A DNA stretch of 35,420 bases, from the NCBI RefSeq assembly GCF_001866645.1, contig NZ_MLYP01000077.1, positions 1-35,420 on the forward strand. Direction: 5' to 3'. Shown piece by piece: positions 15,719-23,466 of the stretch. The translations under genes and the position numbers were made by a program. The stretch is from Streptomyces colonosanans. GTDB lineage: Bacteria; Actinomycetota; Actinomycetes; Streptomycetales; Streptomycetaceae. How positions within the stretch are numbered: position 1 is the first letter of the stretch; every line of letters starts with the position of its first letter. The notes beneath the pieces were generated by a model. It did no database searches and was not told where the DNA came from. It was given only the letters and a program-made list of their open reading frames with translations.

Positions 15719-16504
15719 CTATCGCGCCGTGCCCGCGGGCGTCGGCAGGTGGGATGGCGTGCGGGTCACCGGCAGGCCCGCTGCCGCGGCCGCGTGCGCG
15801 AACGCCGTCGCGTCCAGGACCGCCGCCGCGTGCAGGTCGTTGTTGAAGTAGGCGTAGACGTCCCGGCCCTCGGGCCAGGCCTCGGCGATGCGCTGGACCC
15901 AGGTCGCCAGGGACCGGCGGCCGTAGTGCGGCCACGGCCGGGCGCGGCCCGCGTGGAAGCGGACATAGCCCCAGTCGGCGGTCCGCCACAGCGGGGTGAC
16001 CGGGCGGGACAGCACATCGGCCCAGCACAGCGCCGCGCCCCGGGCCTCCAGCACCCCGCGCACCCGAGGCGTCCACCACGAGTCATGGCGCGGTTCGACC
16101 GCGACCCGGGTGCCGGCGGGGAAGCGGGCGAGGCAGTCGTCGAGGAGGTCCCCGTCCCCGCGCAGGGTCGGCGGGAGCTGCAGCAGGACGGGGCCCAGGC
16201 GGTCGCCGAGACCCGCCGCGTGACTCATCAGGCGGTGCACCGGCTCCTCGGGGTCCCGCAGGCGTTTGATGTGCGTCAGATACCGGCTCGCCTTCACCGC
16301 GACCACGAAGTCCCGCGGCACCCTTTCCCGCCAGCTCTCGAAGGTCTCCCGGGACGGCAGCCGGTAGAACGCGTTGTTGATCTCGACCGTGGCGAACCGG
16401 GTCGCGTACTCCTCCAGCCACAGCCGCACGGGTACGTCGGCCGGGTACAGGACGTCCCGCCAGTCCCGGTATTGCCACCCCGATGTGCCGACCAACAGGG
16501 TCAT
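15719..16504 (-). CDS. DUF72 (YecE-like) protein
   Basis: A 261-residue DUF72 TIM-barrel protein of unknown biochemical role. Family marks are LLVGTSGWQYRDWRDVLYP at the N-terminus, FATVEINNAFYRLPSRETFESWRERVPRDFVVAVKASRYLTHIKRL, GPVLLQLPPTL, VAVEPRHDSWW, YVRFHAG and the C-terminal DVYAYFNNDLHAAAV. The pattern resembles sugar-isomerase or endonuclease-IV barrels with several conserved polar residues. It is monocistronic here, downstream of a converging regulator. Its stop codon overlaps one copy of a tandem decamer (GAAGAGGGCT twice, 15701-15720). Confidence 0.9.
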   Translation of the reverse strand: MTLLVGTSGWQYRDWRDVLYPADVPVRLWLEEYATRFATVEINNAFYRLPSRETFESWRERVPRDFVVAVKASRYLTHIKRLRDPEEPVHRLMSHAAGLGDRLGPVLLQLPPTLRGDGDLLDDCLARFPAGTRVAVEPRHDSWWTPRVRGVLEARGAALCWADVLSRPVTPLWRTADWGYVRFHAGRARPWPHYGRRSLATWVQRIAEAWPEGRDVYAYFNNDLHAAAVLDATAFAHAAAAAGLPVTRTPSHLPTPAGTAR

Positions 16505-16547
16505 ACGTCCATCAAAGCACCGGCCGCGCTCTTCTACCGATGGTCTT

Positions 16548-16612
16548 GGCCAGTGCTCCGCCCTTCAGGGCGGAGGTGAAGGCCATCCCGTAGGGGCGGC
16601 GCGGAGCGTCGC
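16548..16612 (-). mobile_element. right-end structure of an IS200/IS605-type element
   Basis: The core hairpin CTCCGCCC-TTCA-GGGCGGAG (16556-16575) is embedded in a longer dyad with outer arms TGGCC/GGCCA (16548-16585). It lies just past the 3' end of the tnpA remnant, where IS200/IS605 elements carry a subterminal hairpin. The 13-mer CGCGGAGCGTCGC follows 24 nt after the hairpin. The same hairpin/24-nt/13-mer arrangement recurs at 35267-35323. Confidence 0.72.
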
Positions 16613-16641
16613 AGCACCGCCTCCGAAGGGGCACAGCCCGG

Positions 16642-16947
16642 TCAGACGGGGCGCTTCTGCTGCTCGATGTACTGGCGGACGTCGGTGAGGGGTGCTCCGC
16701 CGACGGATCTGGCGTAGTAAGAGCCGGACCAGAAGTGTCCGCCCCACAGATACCGGCGCACGTGCGCGTCGAACTCCTTGCGCAGGAGGCGGGCGGAGAC
16801 GCCCTTCAGTGAGTTGACCAGCTTGGAGAGCTGGACCTTCGGCGGGTAATGCACGAGCAGGTGGACGTGGTCGTCCTCGCCGTTGAACTCGCTGAGTTCG
16901 GCTTCGAAGTCGGTGCAGACCTCTCGCATGATCTCCTCACAGCGCGC
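16642..16947 (-). pseudogene. tnpA: IS200/IS605 TnpA transposase, 5'-truncated
   Basis: Remnant of a HUH-type Y1 transposase. Similarity starts abruptly at ARCEEIMREVCTDFEAEL and continues through the HUH motif (DDHVHLLVHYPPK), LVNSLKGVSARLLRKEF, LWGGHFWSGSYYARSVGGAPL and the catalytic Tyr region RQYIEQQKRPV. About the first 35-40 residues of a normal 130-145-residue TnpA are gone. The frame stays open upstream only by running into unrelated sequence at the end of the AAA ATPase gene. Both catalytic motifs remain, but without the first strands the protein should be inactive. No tnpB is present in this copy. Confidence 0.85.
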
Positions 16948-16966
16948 GGGGCGGGTAGAGCCCTCC

Positions 16967-18061
16967 TTACAGATAGAGCCCCGAGTCCGCCTTCGCCCGC
17001 TGGTCCGGCACCGACGCCGGCGTCGTCCCCCGCCGCAGCGCGTACAGCTCCGCCAGTGTCGCCCCGTCACGGCCCACGCCTTCCTCCCGGCCCAGCCAGC
17101 TCACCGCCTCCGGGCGGGTCAGCGGACCGACCTCGATCCGGGCCAGGCAGCGGCCGGGGCGGACGACGGCCGGGTGGAGGCGCTCCAGGTCCTCGTTCGT
17201 CGTGACGCCCACCAGAACGTTCCTGCCCTGTCCCAGCAGTCCGTCCGTCAGGTTCAGCAGACGGGACAGCGCCTGGCCGGCCGTGTGCTTGGCCTCGCCG
17301 CGGATCAGCTCGTCGCAGTCCTCCAGCAGGAGCAGCCGCCAGCGGCCCTTGCCCGTCGCGTCCTCCTCGCCGATCGCGATGTCCATGAGGTAGCCGACAT
17401 CGGAGAACAGGCGTTCGGGGTCCAGGACGCAGTCCACCTGGCACCAGTCCCGCCACGAGCGGGCGAGCGTGCGCAGTGCCGACGTCTTGCCCGTGCCCGG
17501 CGGGCCGTGCAGCAGCAGCAGACGGCCCGCGATGTCCTCCGGCGTCGTCTTCATCAGCCGGTCCATGGCGTCCGCCACCGGCGCCGTGTAGTTCGGTCGG
17601 ACCTCCTCCCATGTGCCCGCCGAGATCTGCCGCGTCGTACGGTGCGCGCCGCGCCTCGGCGACACGTACCAGAACCCCATCGTCACGTTCTCCGGCTGCG
17701 GCTCCGGCTCGTCCGCCGCGCCGTCCGTGGCCTGCTTCAGTACCCGTTCGGCCAGTTCGGCGCTGGTCGCGGTGACCGTGACGTCCGCGCCGCGGTTCCA
17801 GCGCGAGACCAGCAGGGTCCAGCCGTCCCCCTCCGCGAGCGTCGCACTGCGGTCGTCGTCGCGGGCGGCCCGCAGCAGCCGGGCGCCCGGCGGCAGGAGC
17901 GTGGCCCCGGACCGTACGCGGTCGATGTTCGCCGCGTGCGAGTACGGCTGCTCACCCGTCGCGAAGCGGCCGAGGAACAGCGCGTCGACGACGTCGGACG
18001 GCGAGTCGCTGTCGTCGACGGTGAGCCGGATCGGCAGAGCGCCGTGTGGGTTCGCGGACAT
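16967..18061 (-). CDS. AAA family ATPase (DUF5925-type)
   Basis: A 364-residue cytoplasmic ATPase. The N-terminal 160 residues are family-specific (LTVDDSDSPSDVVDALFLGRFATGEQPYSHA, GDGWTLLVSRWNRGADVTVTA, MGFWYVSPRRGAHRTTRQISAGTWEEVRPNY). The AAA module has Walker A GPPGTGKT (186-193), Walker B LLLLEDCDEL (243-252), a sensor-1-like VGVTTNED and an arginine-containing RPGRCLARIE. The start is placed at MSANPHGAL; upstream in-frame codons run into low-value sequence. Client unknown. Its TAA stop lies about 20 nt from the breakpoint of the tnpA remnant, so the native 3' flank has been rearranged, but the C-terminus itself looks normal. Confidence 0.85.
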   Translation of the reverse strand: MSANPHGALPIRLTVDDSDSPSDVVDALFLGRFATGEQPYSHAANIDRVRSGATLLPPGARLLRAARDDDRSATLAEGDGWTLLVSRWNRGADVTVTATSAELAERVLKQATDGAADEPEPQPENVTMGFWYVSPRRGAHRTTRQISAGTWEEVRPNYTAPVADAMDRLMKTTPEDIAGRLLLLHGPPGTGKTSALRTLARSWRDWCQVDCVLDPERLFSDVGYLMDIAIGEEDATGKGRWRLLLLEDCDELIRGEAKHTAGQALSRLLNLTDGLLGQGRNVLVGVTTNEDLERLHPAVVRPGRCLARIEVGPLTRPEAVSWLGREEGVGRDGATLAELYALRRGTTPASVPDQRAKADSGLYL

Positions 18062-18170
18062 GCCGCCATGATCCGTCACGGAGGCGTCCGGTGCACCGGA
18101 TTTCCGCGGCCTGTCCCCGGCACTGCGCAAGGCGTGGCCACGTCGCGCCCGCCAGTCGGGGGAGCGGGGA

Positions 18171-18207
18171 CTGCCCCGGGGCAGGCGGCCGGGCCGTCGT
18201 ACGACGG
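18171..18207. promoter_or_regulatory. two 14-bp palindromes upstream of the GH39 gene
   Basis: CTGCCCCGGGGCAG (18171-18184) and CCGTCGTACGACGG (18194-18207) are both perfect palindromes with centres 23 bp apart, 42 nt or more before the GH39 start, in the divergent region shared with the ATPase gene. The second, with its TA centre, is the better operator candidate; the first could be a GC-rich coincidence. Confidence 0.4.
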
Positions 18208-18248
18208 AACCTGTCGCAGGCCGATCCCCGCCGTTACTGTTGCCCTTG

Positions 18249-19670
18249 ATGGGACGTCATGGGTGGTATTCGGGGGCACGGCGGTGGCGTGTCACCGCAC
18301 TGCTCGGCGTGACCGTGGCCGCTCTTGCCCTGGCGGTGGCCATGATCAGCACACTGCGGGGCGGCGGCTTCGGCACCGAGGGCACCACGCGCGACGGCGA
18401 CAAGGTGCACGGCACGCCGGCCACCCCGCACGCGGAGCCGAAACCGGACGTCGGCTGGGGCTTCACGCACACCCAGTACAGCGCCGACCAGGGCAGCTCT
18501 GGTGCCGCCGCACGAGTCGAGGGGCTGCTCTCCCGGGCGGCGCTGCCGCAGAACCAGCACATCATGGGCTGGGGCGCGGGCAACCCCGAACCGGTCAAGG
18601 GTCGTTACGACTTCGAGGAGATGGACCGCCGGATCGACTTCGTCCGCAGATCCGGTGGCACCCCCGTGGTGACCCTGTGCTGCGCCCCCGACTGGATGAA
18701 GGGCGGCAAGCCGGGCACCGACAGCACCGACTGGAGCCAGGCCTCGCTGGAGACCGCCCCGACGCCCGCCCACTACAAGGACTTCGCCGCCCTCGCCGCT
18801 ACCGTGGCCAAGCGCTATCCGGACGTGCGCCACTTCGTCGTCTGGAACGAGTTCAAGGGCTTCTGGAACAACTCCGAGGGCCGCTGGGACTACGAGGGGT
18901 ACACGCAGCTGTACAACCTCGTCTACAAGGCGCTCAAACAGGTCGACGACAAGATCATGGTCGGTGGGCCGTACCTCGTCATGGACAGTGTCGACCCGCG
19001 GCAGGAGCAGAACGCCTCCGCGACCCTGCGGGGCGCGTGGGGTGCCATGGACCAGCGGGTCCTGGACGCCTTCGACTACTGGAACCAGCACAAGGCCGGC
19101 GCCGACTTCGTCGTCGTGGACGGCTCCAGCTACACCAAGGACGACGATCTGCTGCCCGACGAGTTCGCGGCCACCGACAAGCTCACCGCCGTCGGCGCGT
19201 GGGTGCGGCAGCAGGCCCGCGGCCTGCCGCTGTGGTGGGCCGAGTACTACGTCGAGCCCGCCGACGGCAACGACGACCGCAAGGGCTGGAGCGAGGACCA
19301 CCGCGTGGCCGTGCAGGCCACCGGGATGATCGCCATGGCCAAGGGCGGCGCCTCCTCCGGCTTCTACTGGAACCCCGAGGAGGAGAAGGGCACCGACTGC
19401 CCCGGCTGTCTGTGGACCCAGACCGACACCGCCGACGGCGGCCGGGCACTGCCCATGTACCACCTGGTCTCCCGCTTCGGCAAGGAGTTCCCGCCCGGCG
19501 CCGGGTACCGGACCGTGTCCGTCGCCGAGGACGACGTTCCCAACGTCCGTGTCCTCGCCACCGACAAGGTCGTCCTCGTGGTGAACACCCTCAACCGGGC
19601 GATCAGCGCGCAGATCGACGGCAAGCGGTTCGACATGAAGGCGTACGAGGTGAAGTGGCTGAGGCGCTGA
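18249..19670 (+). CDS. membrane-anchored or secreted GH39-like glycoside hydrolase
   Basis: A 473-residue extracytoplasmic glycosidase. The N-terminus is basic, then has a single hydrophobic segment (VTALLGVTVAALALAVAMIST) without an obvious cleavage site, so it probably stays as a membrane anchor. The catalytic TIM barrel begins at about residue 75 (WGFTHTQYSADQG). Acid/base Glu201 is in VWNEFKGFW and nucleophile Glu332 is in LPLWWAEYY, matching clan GH-A/GH39 layout. It is similar in type to beta-xylosidases and the exopolysaccharide hydrolase PslG. It converges on the polysaccharide operon, suggesting it trims or releases that glycan. ATG at 18249 lacks a good ribosome site; a TTG three codons earlier is possible. 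Confidence 0.85.
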   Translation: MGRHGWYSGARRWRVTALLGVTVAALALAVAMISTLRGGGFGTEGTTRDGDKVHGTPATPHAEPKPDVGWGFTHTQYSADQGSSGAAARVEGLLSRAALPQNQHIMGWGAGNPEPVKGRYDFEEMDRRIDFVRRSGGTPVVTLCCAPDWMKGGKPGTDSTDWSQASLETAPTPAHYKDFAALAATVAKRYPDVRHFVVWNEFKGFWNNSEGRWDYEGYTQLYNLVYKALKQVDDKIMVGGPYLVMDSVDPRQEQNASATLRGAWGAMDQRVLDAFDYWNQHKAGADFVVVDGSSYTKDDDLLPDEFAATDKLTAVGAWVRQQARGLPLWWAEYYVEPADGNDDRKGWSEDHRVAVQATGMIAMAKGGASSGFYWNPEEEKGTDCPGCLWTQTDTADGGRALPMYHLVSRFGKEFPPGAGYRTVSVAEDDVPNVRVLATDKVVLVVNTLNRAISAQIDGKRFDMKAYEVKWLRR

Positions 19671-19707
19671 GCCGTCTCCCGCCTCCGCGTCGGGCCACTT
19701 CACCTCG
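19646..19707. terminator. long inverted repeat between GH39 and flippase genes
   Basis: A perfect 14-bp inverted repeat (CGAGGTGAAGTGGC at 19646-19659 and GCCACTTCACCTCG at 19694-19707) encloses a nested GAGGCG/CGCCTC stem (19661-19666/19680-19685). The left arm is the last codons of the GH39 gene; the right arm lies 13 nt before the flippase stop. It should fold in transcripts from either strand and probably acts as a bidirectional terminator. Confidence 0.65.
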
Positions 19708-19719
19708 GGCGTTCGAAGG

Positions 19720-22700
19720 TCAGCCCTTGCCCATCGTCAGGAACCGCTGCACCAGTGAGGCGAGCAGCACCGCCAGCAGCGGCAGCGAGAACCAGAAGCT
19801 GCTCTGCAGCAGCCTCAGTTGTCGCACGCCCGGTCGTACCGCGACCCGTACGAACTCGCGGGTCGCGAGCAGCAGCACCAGCACCACGGCCGCGAGCCCG
19901 CCGACGACCGACCACGGCGTCCATGTCACCCGCGGTCCGATCGGACCGGGGCTCGGCTTCGGGACCTTGCCCTCGGGCGGCACGCGCAGCGTGTACATGG
20001 TCACGTCGTCGTTGGCGAGGATCTTCTTCAGCTCCCGACGGCCGTCCAGGTTCTCGAGGAGCCGTGACTTCCAGGTCGCCGAGTAGCCGACGTCCATCTG
20101 GAGATAGGTCACCTGACTGCGATTGACCATGAGGTACGAGTTCGGGCCCGCGTCCTTGAGCGACTTGACCAGGCCCGACACCAGGACCGGATCGGGGGGC
20201 GCCAGGGTCGGCACGTACTGCACCTTCTCCATGTCCTTCGCGCCCCACGGCATCGCCGGTGTCACGTTGGTGGCCGGGTCGTTGCTCAGCCACAGCAGTC
20301 GTACGGTCGGGTCGTCGTGCGCGTACACATAGTCCATGGCCGCGACCTCGCCCGGACGGATCCGCTCGAACGGCTCGTTGCCCCAGCGGACCACCAGGAA
20401 GCCGCCCATCAGCAGCAGCCCCGCCATGAGGGCCGCCAGCGGGGCGAGGCTCACCCGGTCCTTGTCCCGCTCCTTCGTCGTCGCACCGGTCCGCGGGAAG
20501 AGGGCGAGCCCGCCGAGCAGGGCGGCGCCCGGCAGCGCGAACATGAAGACGCGCAGGGCCATCTCACCGCCGTACGACTGCATACCGAAGCCCAGGAACG
20601 GGACGAAGGTGAGCACGAGCAGTGACCGTTCACGGTACTTGTGGTCGCGCCGCCGCCACCAGCCCCAGCACGCGAAGGCCATTACGGCGCCGGCGAGCAG
20701 CACGCGGGTGTAGAGCACCATCTTGTGGGTGGAGTTGCCGCCCTGGATGCGCCCGGAGACGGAGGTCGACACATTGCTGCCGACCCCGCCGACCCCGCCG
20801 AAGAGTTCGTCGAAGTGCCCGGACCAGTACGGCTCGGCCATGAAACCGACCCAGAACGCGACCAGCACCGCGAACAGGATGGGCAGTCCGCGCAGTTCGG
20901 AGCGGCCGATCAGGACGAGTGCCGCGAGCACGCCCAGCATCACGAACGGGGTCAGCTGGTGGGCCGGGACGCTCGCCGCGTACAGGGCGATCAGCACCAC
21001 GAGCAGTACGGCCCGCTGCCCGCGGCCGGCCGGCTCCACCTCGGCCTCGCCGGGGCGCGCCTTCGTCCAGATCACGTGCGGTGCCCGGAACCACACCAGC
21101 AGGATCGCCACGAAGACCAGGTAGAACAGATAGGTGAAGCCCTGTGGGGAGAAGTAGTCCTGGCCGACCCAGCCGCTGAGCACGAAGATCCACAGGCCGG
21201 TCCACTTGGCCCGCCAGCCCGCCCGCAGCGAGCGCAGCAGCAGGAACATAGGTGCCAGGTAGAGCAGTTGCATGGTCAGCGGCCACCAGCGGATGACCTC
21301 GGTGAGGTCGTTCACCCCGCAGGCCTTCGCGACGAACGCGGCCGCCGCGAAGAAGCCCGGCCAGCTCCACCGTGCGTCCAGGTACGGTACGGCCGACCCG
21401 GTGCGGTCGATGTAGTCGAGGAACCCGAGATGCTGCCAGGCCGTCGCGAACCGCGGTTCGGTCTCGATCACCGCGGGCAGCGCGTGCAGCGAGACGACCG
21501 TGGCGAGCAGGGTGACCATCAGCAGGCCGCGGTGCTCACGGCCGCGCCACAGCAGCGCGGCGAAGACCACGATCAGCAGCGCGGCCCCGACCAGGGTCGG
21601 CAGCGGCAGCACCGAGACCAGGCCGAGGCCGCCCATCCGGTCCAGGGAGCCGTCGTTCAGAGCCGACGCGGGCACCCAGTAGAGCAGCAGGGCCGTGACG
21701 AGCAGGCAGCCGAGGAGTATCGCGCCGAGGGGGCCGCCGGAGGATCGCGGGGGATGTGCCGGCTGCGGACCGCCTGTGGCCGCCCGCGCCCGCGCGGCGG
21801 AGCCGGGTGGTGTCACGCCCCGCGCCTCCTCGGGGGCGGGGTCCAGGTCCTCCACCGGCAGGCCCACCGGATGGTCCGGTGGCAGCAGTGCCCAGGGCGG
21901 CTCGTCGTCCTCGCCGGGCAGCGCGGGTGTCCCGATGGGCGGCGTGCCCGGACCGGGGCGTACGTCCGGCCGGCGTTCCTGGTGGTCGAAGTCGACGTGG
22001 ATGCCGAGCGCCACCGTGTCGGAGTCGATCTTCTTTGCCCAGGACGGGCCGTTCTTCGGCGCGGGGGCCTCGTGCGCCCCCAGGTCGGCGAGGTCCCCAT
22101 CCGGTGCCGTGTCCTCGGGCAAGGCCCGAGGCGGCGCCGTGCGTACGATCCTGAACAGCTTCGGTGCGGCGATCGCCACGATCATCGCGAGGCTGGAGAT
22201 CTCCGCGACGCCCGCGCCGGTCAGCCCCATGCGGGGGAGCAGCAGCAGCGTCAGCCCGAGCACCAGGACGCACAACAGGCCCTGGAGATAGGCGAGTCCG
22301 GAGGTGCGGCTCTGGGCGCGCAGCACCGCGAAGTATGTCTCCATGACGACCCGCAGCAGCGCGCCGACCGCGAACCAGCGCAGCAGCGGGGTCGCCGCGT
22401 GCGCGTAGCCCTCGCCGAAGACGTGCAGGATGAAGGGCGCGCCGAGGAACAGCAGTCCGCACACCGGGAGCATGATCCGGGCCATGCGCTTGAGCGCCGC
22501 CCGGGTGTTGGCGGCGAGCTGTGCCGGGTCGTGCGCGCCCTCGACGGTCAGTGAGGCACCCATGTTGATGGCCAGCAGGTTGACCGTGCCGCCGATGGTG
22601 GTGGTGATGTAGAAGTAGGCGTTGTCCGCGGAGCCGACCTGCGCGGCCACGATCACCGGAACGAGGTAGACCACGGCGAGCGAGAACAGCGAGCCGGTGT

Positions 22701-23466
22701 AGTCGCCGGCCAGGAACCGGCCGATCTCCCGCAGCGACGGCGGGCTCGCGTGGTCCTCGGTCGCCTTGATGTGCCGGGGTACCAGGCGTCGGAACACCAG
22801 CCAGCCGAGCGGCAGTACGGACGTGGCGATGGCCGCGACCCAGGAGACGAAGACGCCGGTCGTCGGGATGGCCACGGCGAGCCCGATGAGCAGGGCCAGC
22901 TTCACCCCCGAGAACACGGTGTTGCCGACCGGGACCCACAGCGCGCTGCGCAGCCCGGTCAGCACCCCGTCCTGGAGCGTGAGCAGGTTCCAGGCGACGA
23001 TCGCGGCGATGAAGCCGAGTCCGTTGACGGTCCCGTGCAGGAAACGGTACGACGGCCCCCACCTGTCCAGCGTCAGCAGGAAGACGCCCGCTGCCAGCGC
23101 CACGACCAGCGAACTGGACGCGTACGTACGGGCGATGAGGCGTCCGGTGGTGCGGCCGGAGACCGGGATGAAGCGGGCCAGCGCACCCGTCAGCGTCACC
23201 GCGGTGAGTCCGGCGAGGAGCTTCATCGCGGCGATCGCCGCCGAGCCCTGGCCGACCGCGGCGTCGGAGTAGTAGCGGGCCGCGACCAGCCAGTAGCCGA
23301 GGCCGAGCACCGCGGAGATGCCGGTGTTGAGCATCAGCGCATAGGCGTTGCGGAACAGCTGGTTGCCGCCGCCCCCGCCCCGGCCGGGCAGGCGCAGGCG
23401 GCGGCCGGAGCGCGCGGGTGCCTCGGTCGTGGAGGATTCGGCCTGGGCTGTGGTCGTGTCAGACAC
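19720..23466 (-). CDS. polysaccharide flippase fused to a polytopic GT-C-like membrane module
   Basis: A 1248-residue integral membrane protein. Residues about 35-445 are a Wzx/MurJ-like oligosaccharide flippase with 12-14 helices (LFRNAYALMLNTGISAVLGLGYWLVAARYY). Residues about 450-570 are a Pro/Asp-rich cytoplasmic linker. Residues about 575-1248 form a second module with 10 or more helices and a large extracytoplasmic loop (LDYIDRTGSAVPYLDARWSWPGFF, GWVGQDYFSPQGFTYLFYLVF, AEPYWSGHFDEL), resembling dolichol-phosphate-sugar-dependent GT-C enzymes; this assignment is by topology only. The final two helices (WTPWSVVGGLAAVVLVLLLATREF, FWFSLPLLAVLLASLV) close the protein. The start is GTG, overlapping the deacetylase end by 8 nt (GTGTCTGA). 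It likely exports and modifies a lipid-linked glycan made by the upstream transferases. Confidence 0.85.
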   Translation of the reverse strand: MSDTTTAQAESSTTEAPARSGRRLRLPGRGGGGGNQLFRNAYALMLNTGISAVLGLGYWLVAARYYSDAAVGQGSAAIAAMKLLAGLTAVTLTGALARFIPVSGRTTGRLIARTYASSSLVVALAAGVFLLTLDRWGPSYRFLHGTVNGLGFIAAIVAWNLLTLQDGVLTGLRSALWVPVGNTVFSGVKLALLIGLAVAIPTTGVFVSWVAAIATSVLPLGWLVFRRLVPRHIKATEDHASPPSLREIGRFLAGDYTGSLFSLAVVYLVPVIVAAQVGSADNAYFYITTTIGGTVNLLAINMGASLTVEGAHDPAQLAANTRAALKRMARIMLPVCGLLFLGAPFILHVFGEGYAHAATPLLRWFAVGALLRVVMETYFAVLRAQSRTSGLAYLQGLLCVLVLGLTLLLLPRMGLTGAGVAEISSLAMIVAIAAPKLFRIVRTAPPRALPEDTAPDGDLADLGAHEAPAPKNGPSWAKKIDSDTVALGIHVDFDHQERRPDVRPGPGTPPIGTPALPGEDDEPPWALLPPDHPVGLPVEDLDPAPEEARGVTPPGSAARARAATGGPQPAHPPRSSGGPLGAILLGCLLVTALLLYWVPASALNDGSLDRMGGLGLVSVLPLPTLVGAALLIVVFAALLWRGREHRGLLMVTLLATVVSLHALPAVIETEPRFATAWQHLGFLDYIDRTGSAVPYLDARWSWPGFFAAAAFVAKACGVNDLTEVIRWWPLTMQLLYLAPMFLLLRSLRAGWRAKWTGLWIFVLSGWVGQDYFSPQGFTYLFYLVFVAILLVWFRAPHVIWTKARPGEAEVEPAGRGQRAVLLVVLIALYAASVPAHQLTPFVMLGVLAALVLIGRSELRGLPILFAVLVAFWVGFMAEPYWSGHFDELFGGVGGVGSNVSTSVSGRIQGGNSTHKMVLYTRVLLAGAVMAFACWGWWRRRDHKYRERSLLVLTFVPFLGFGMQSYGGEMALRVFMFALPGAALLGGLALFPRTGATTKERDKDRVSLAPLAALMAGLLLMGGFLVVRWGNEPFERIRPGEVAAMDYVYAHDDPTVRLLWLSNDPATNVTPAMPWGAKDMEKVQYVPTLAPPDPVLVSGLVKSLKDAGPNSYLMVNRSQVTYLQMDVGYSATWKSRLLENLDGRRELKKILANDDVTMYTLRVPPEGKVPKPSPGPIGPRVTWTPWSVVGGLAAVVLVLLLATREFVRVAVRPGVRQLRLLQSSFWFSLPLLAVLLASLVQRFLTMGKG

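Noticed and set aside
15701..15720. Tandem decamer GAAGAGGGCT x2
   Set aside because: Simple slippage duplication at the end of the DUF72 gene; no further copies and no functional context.
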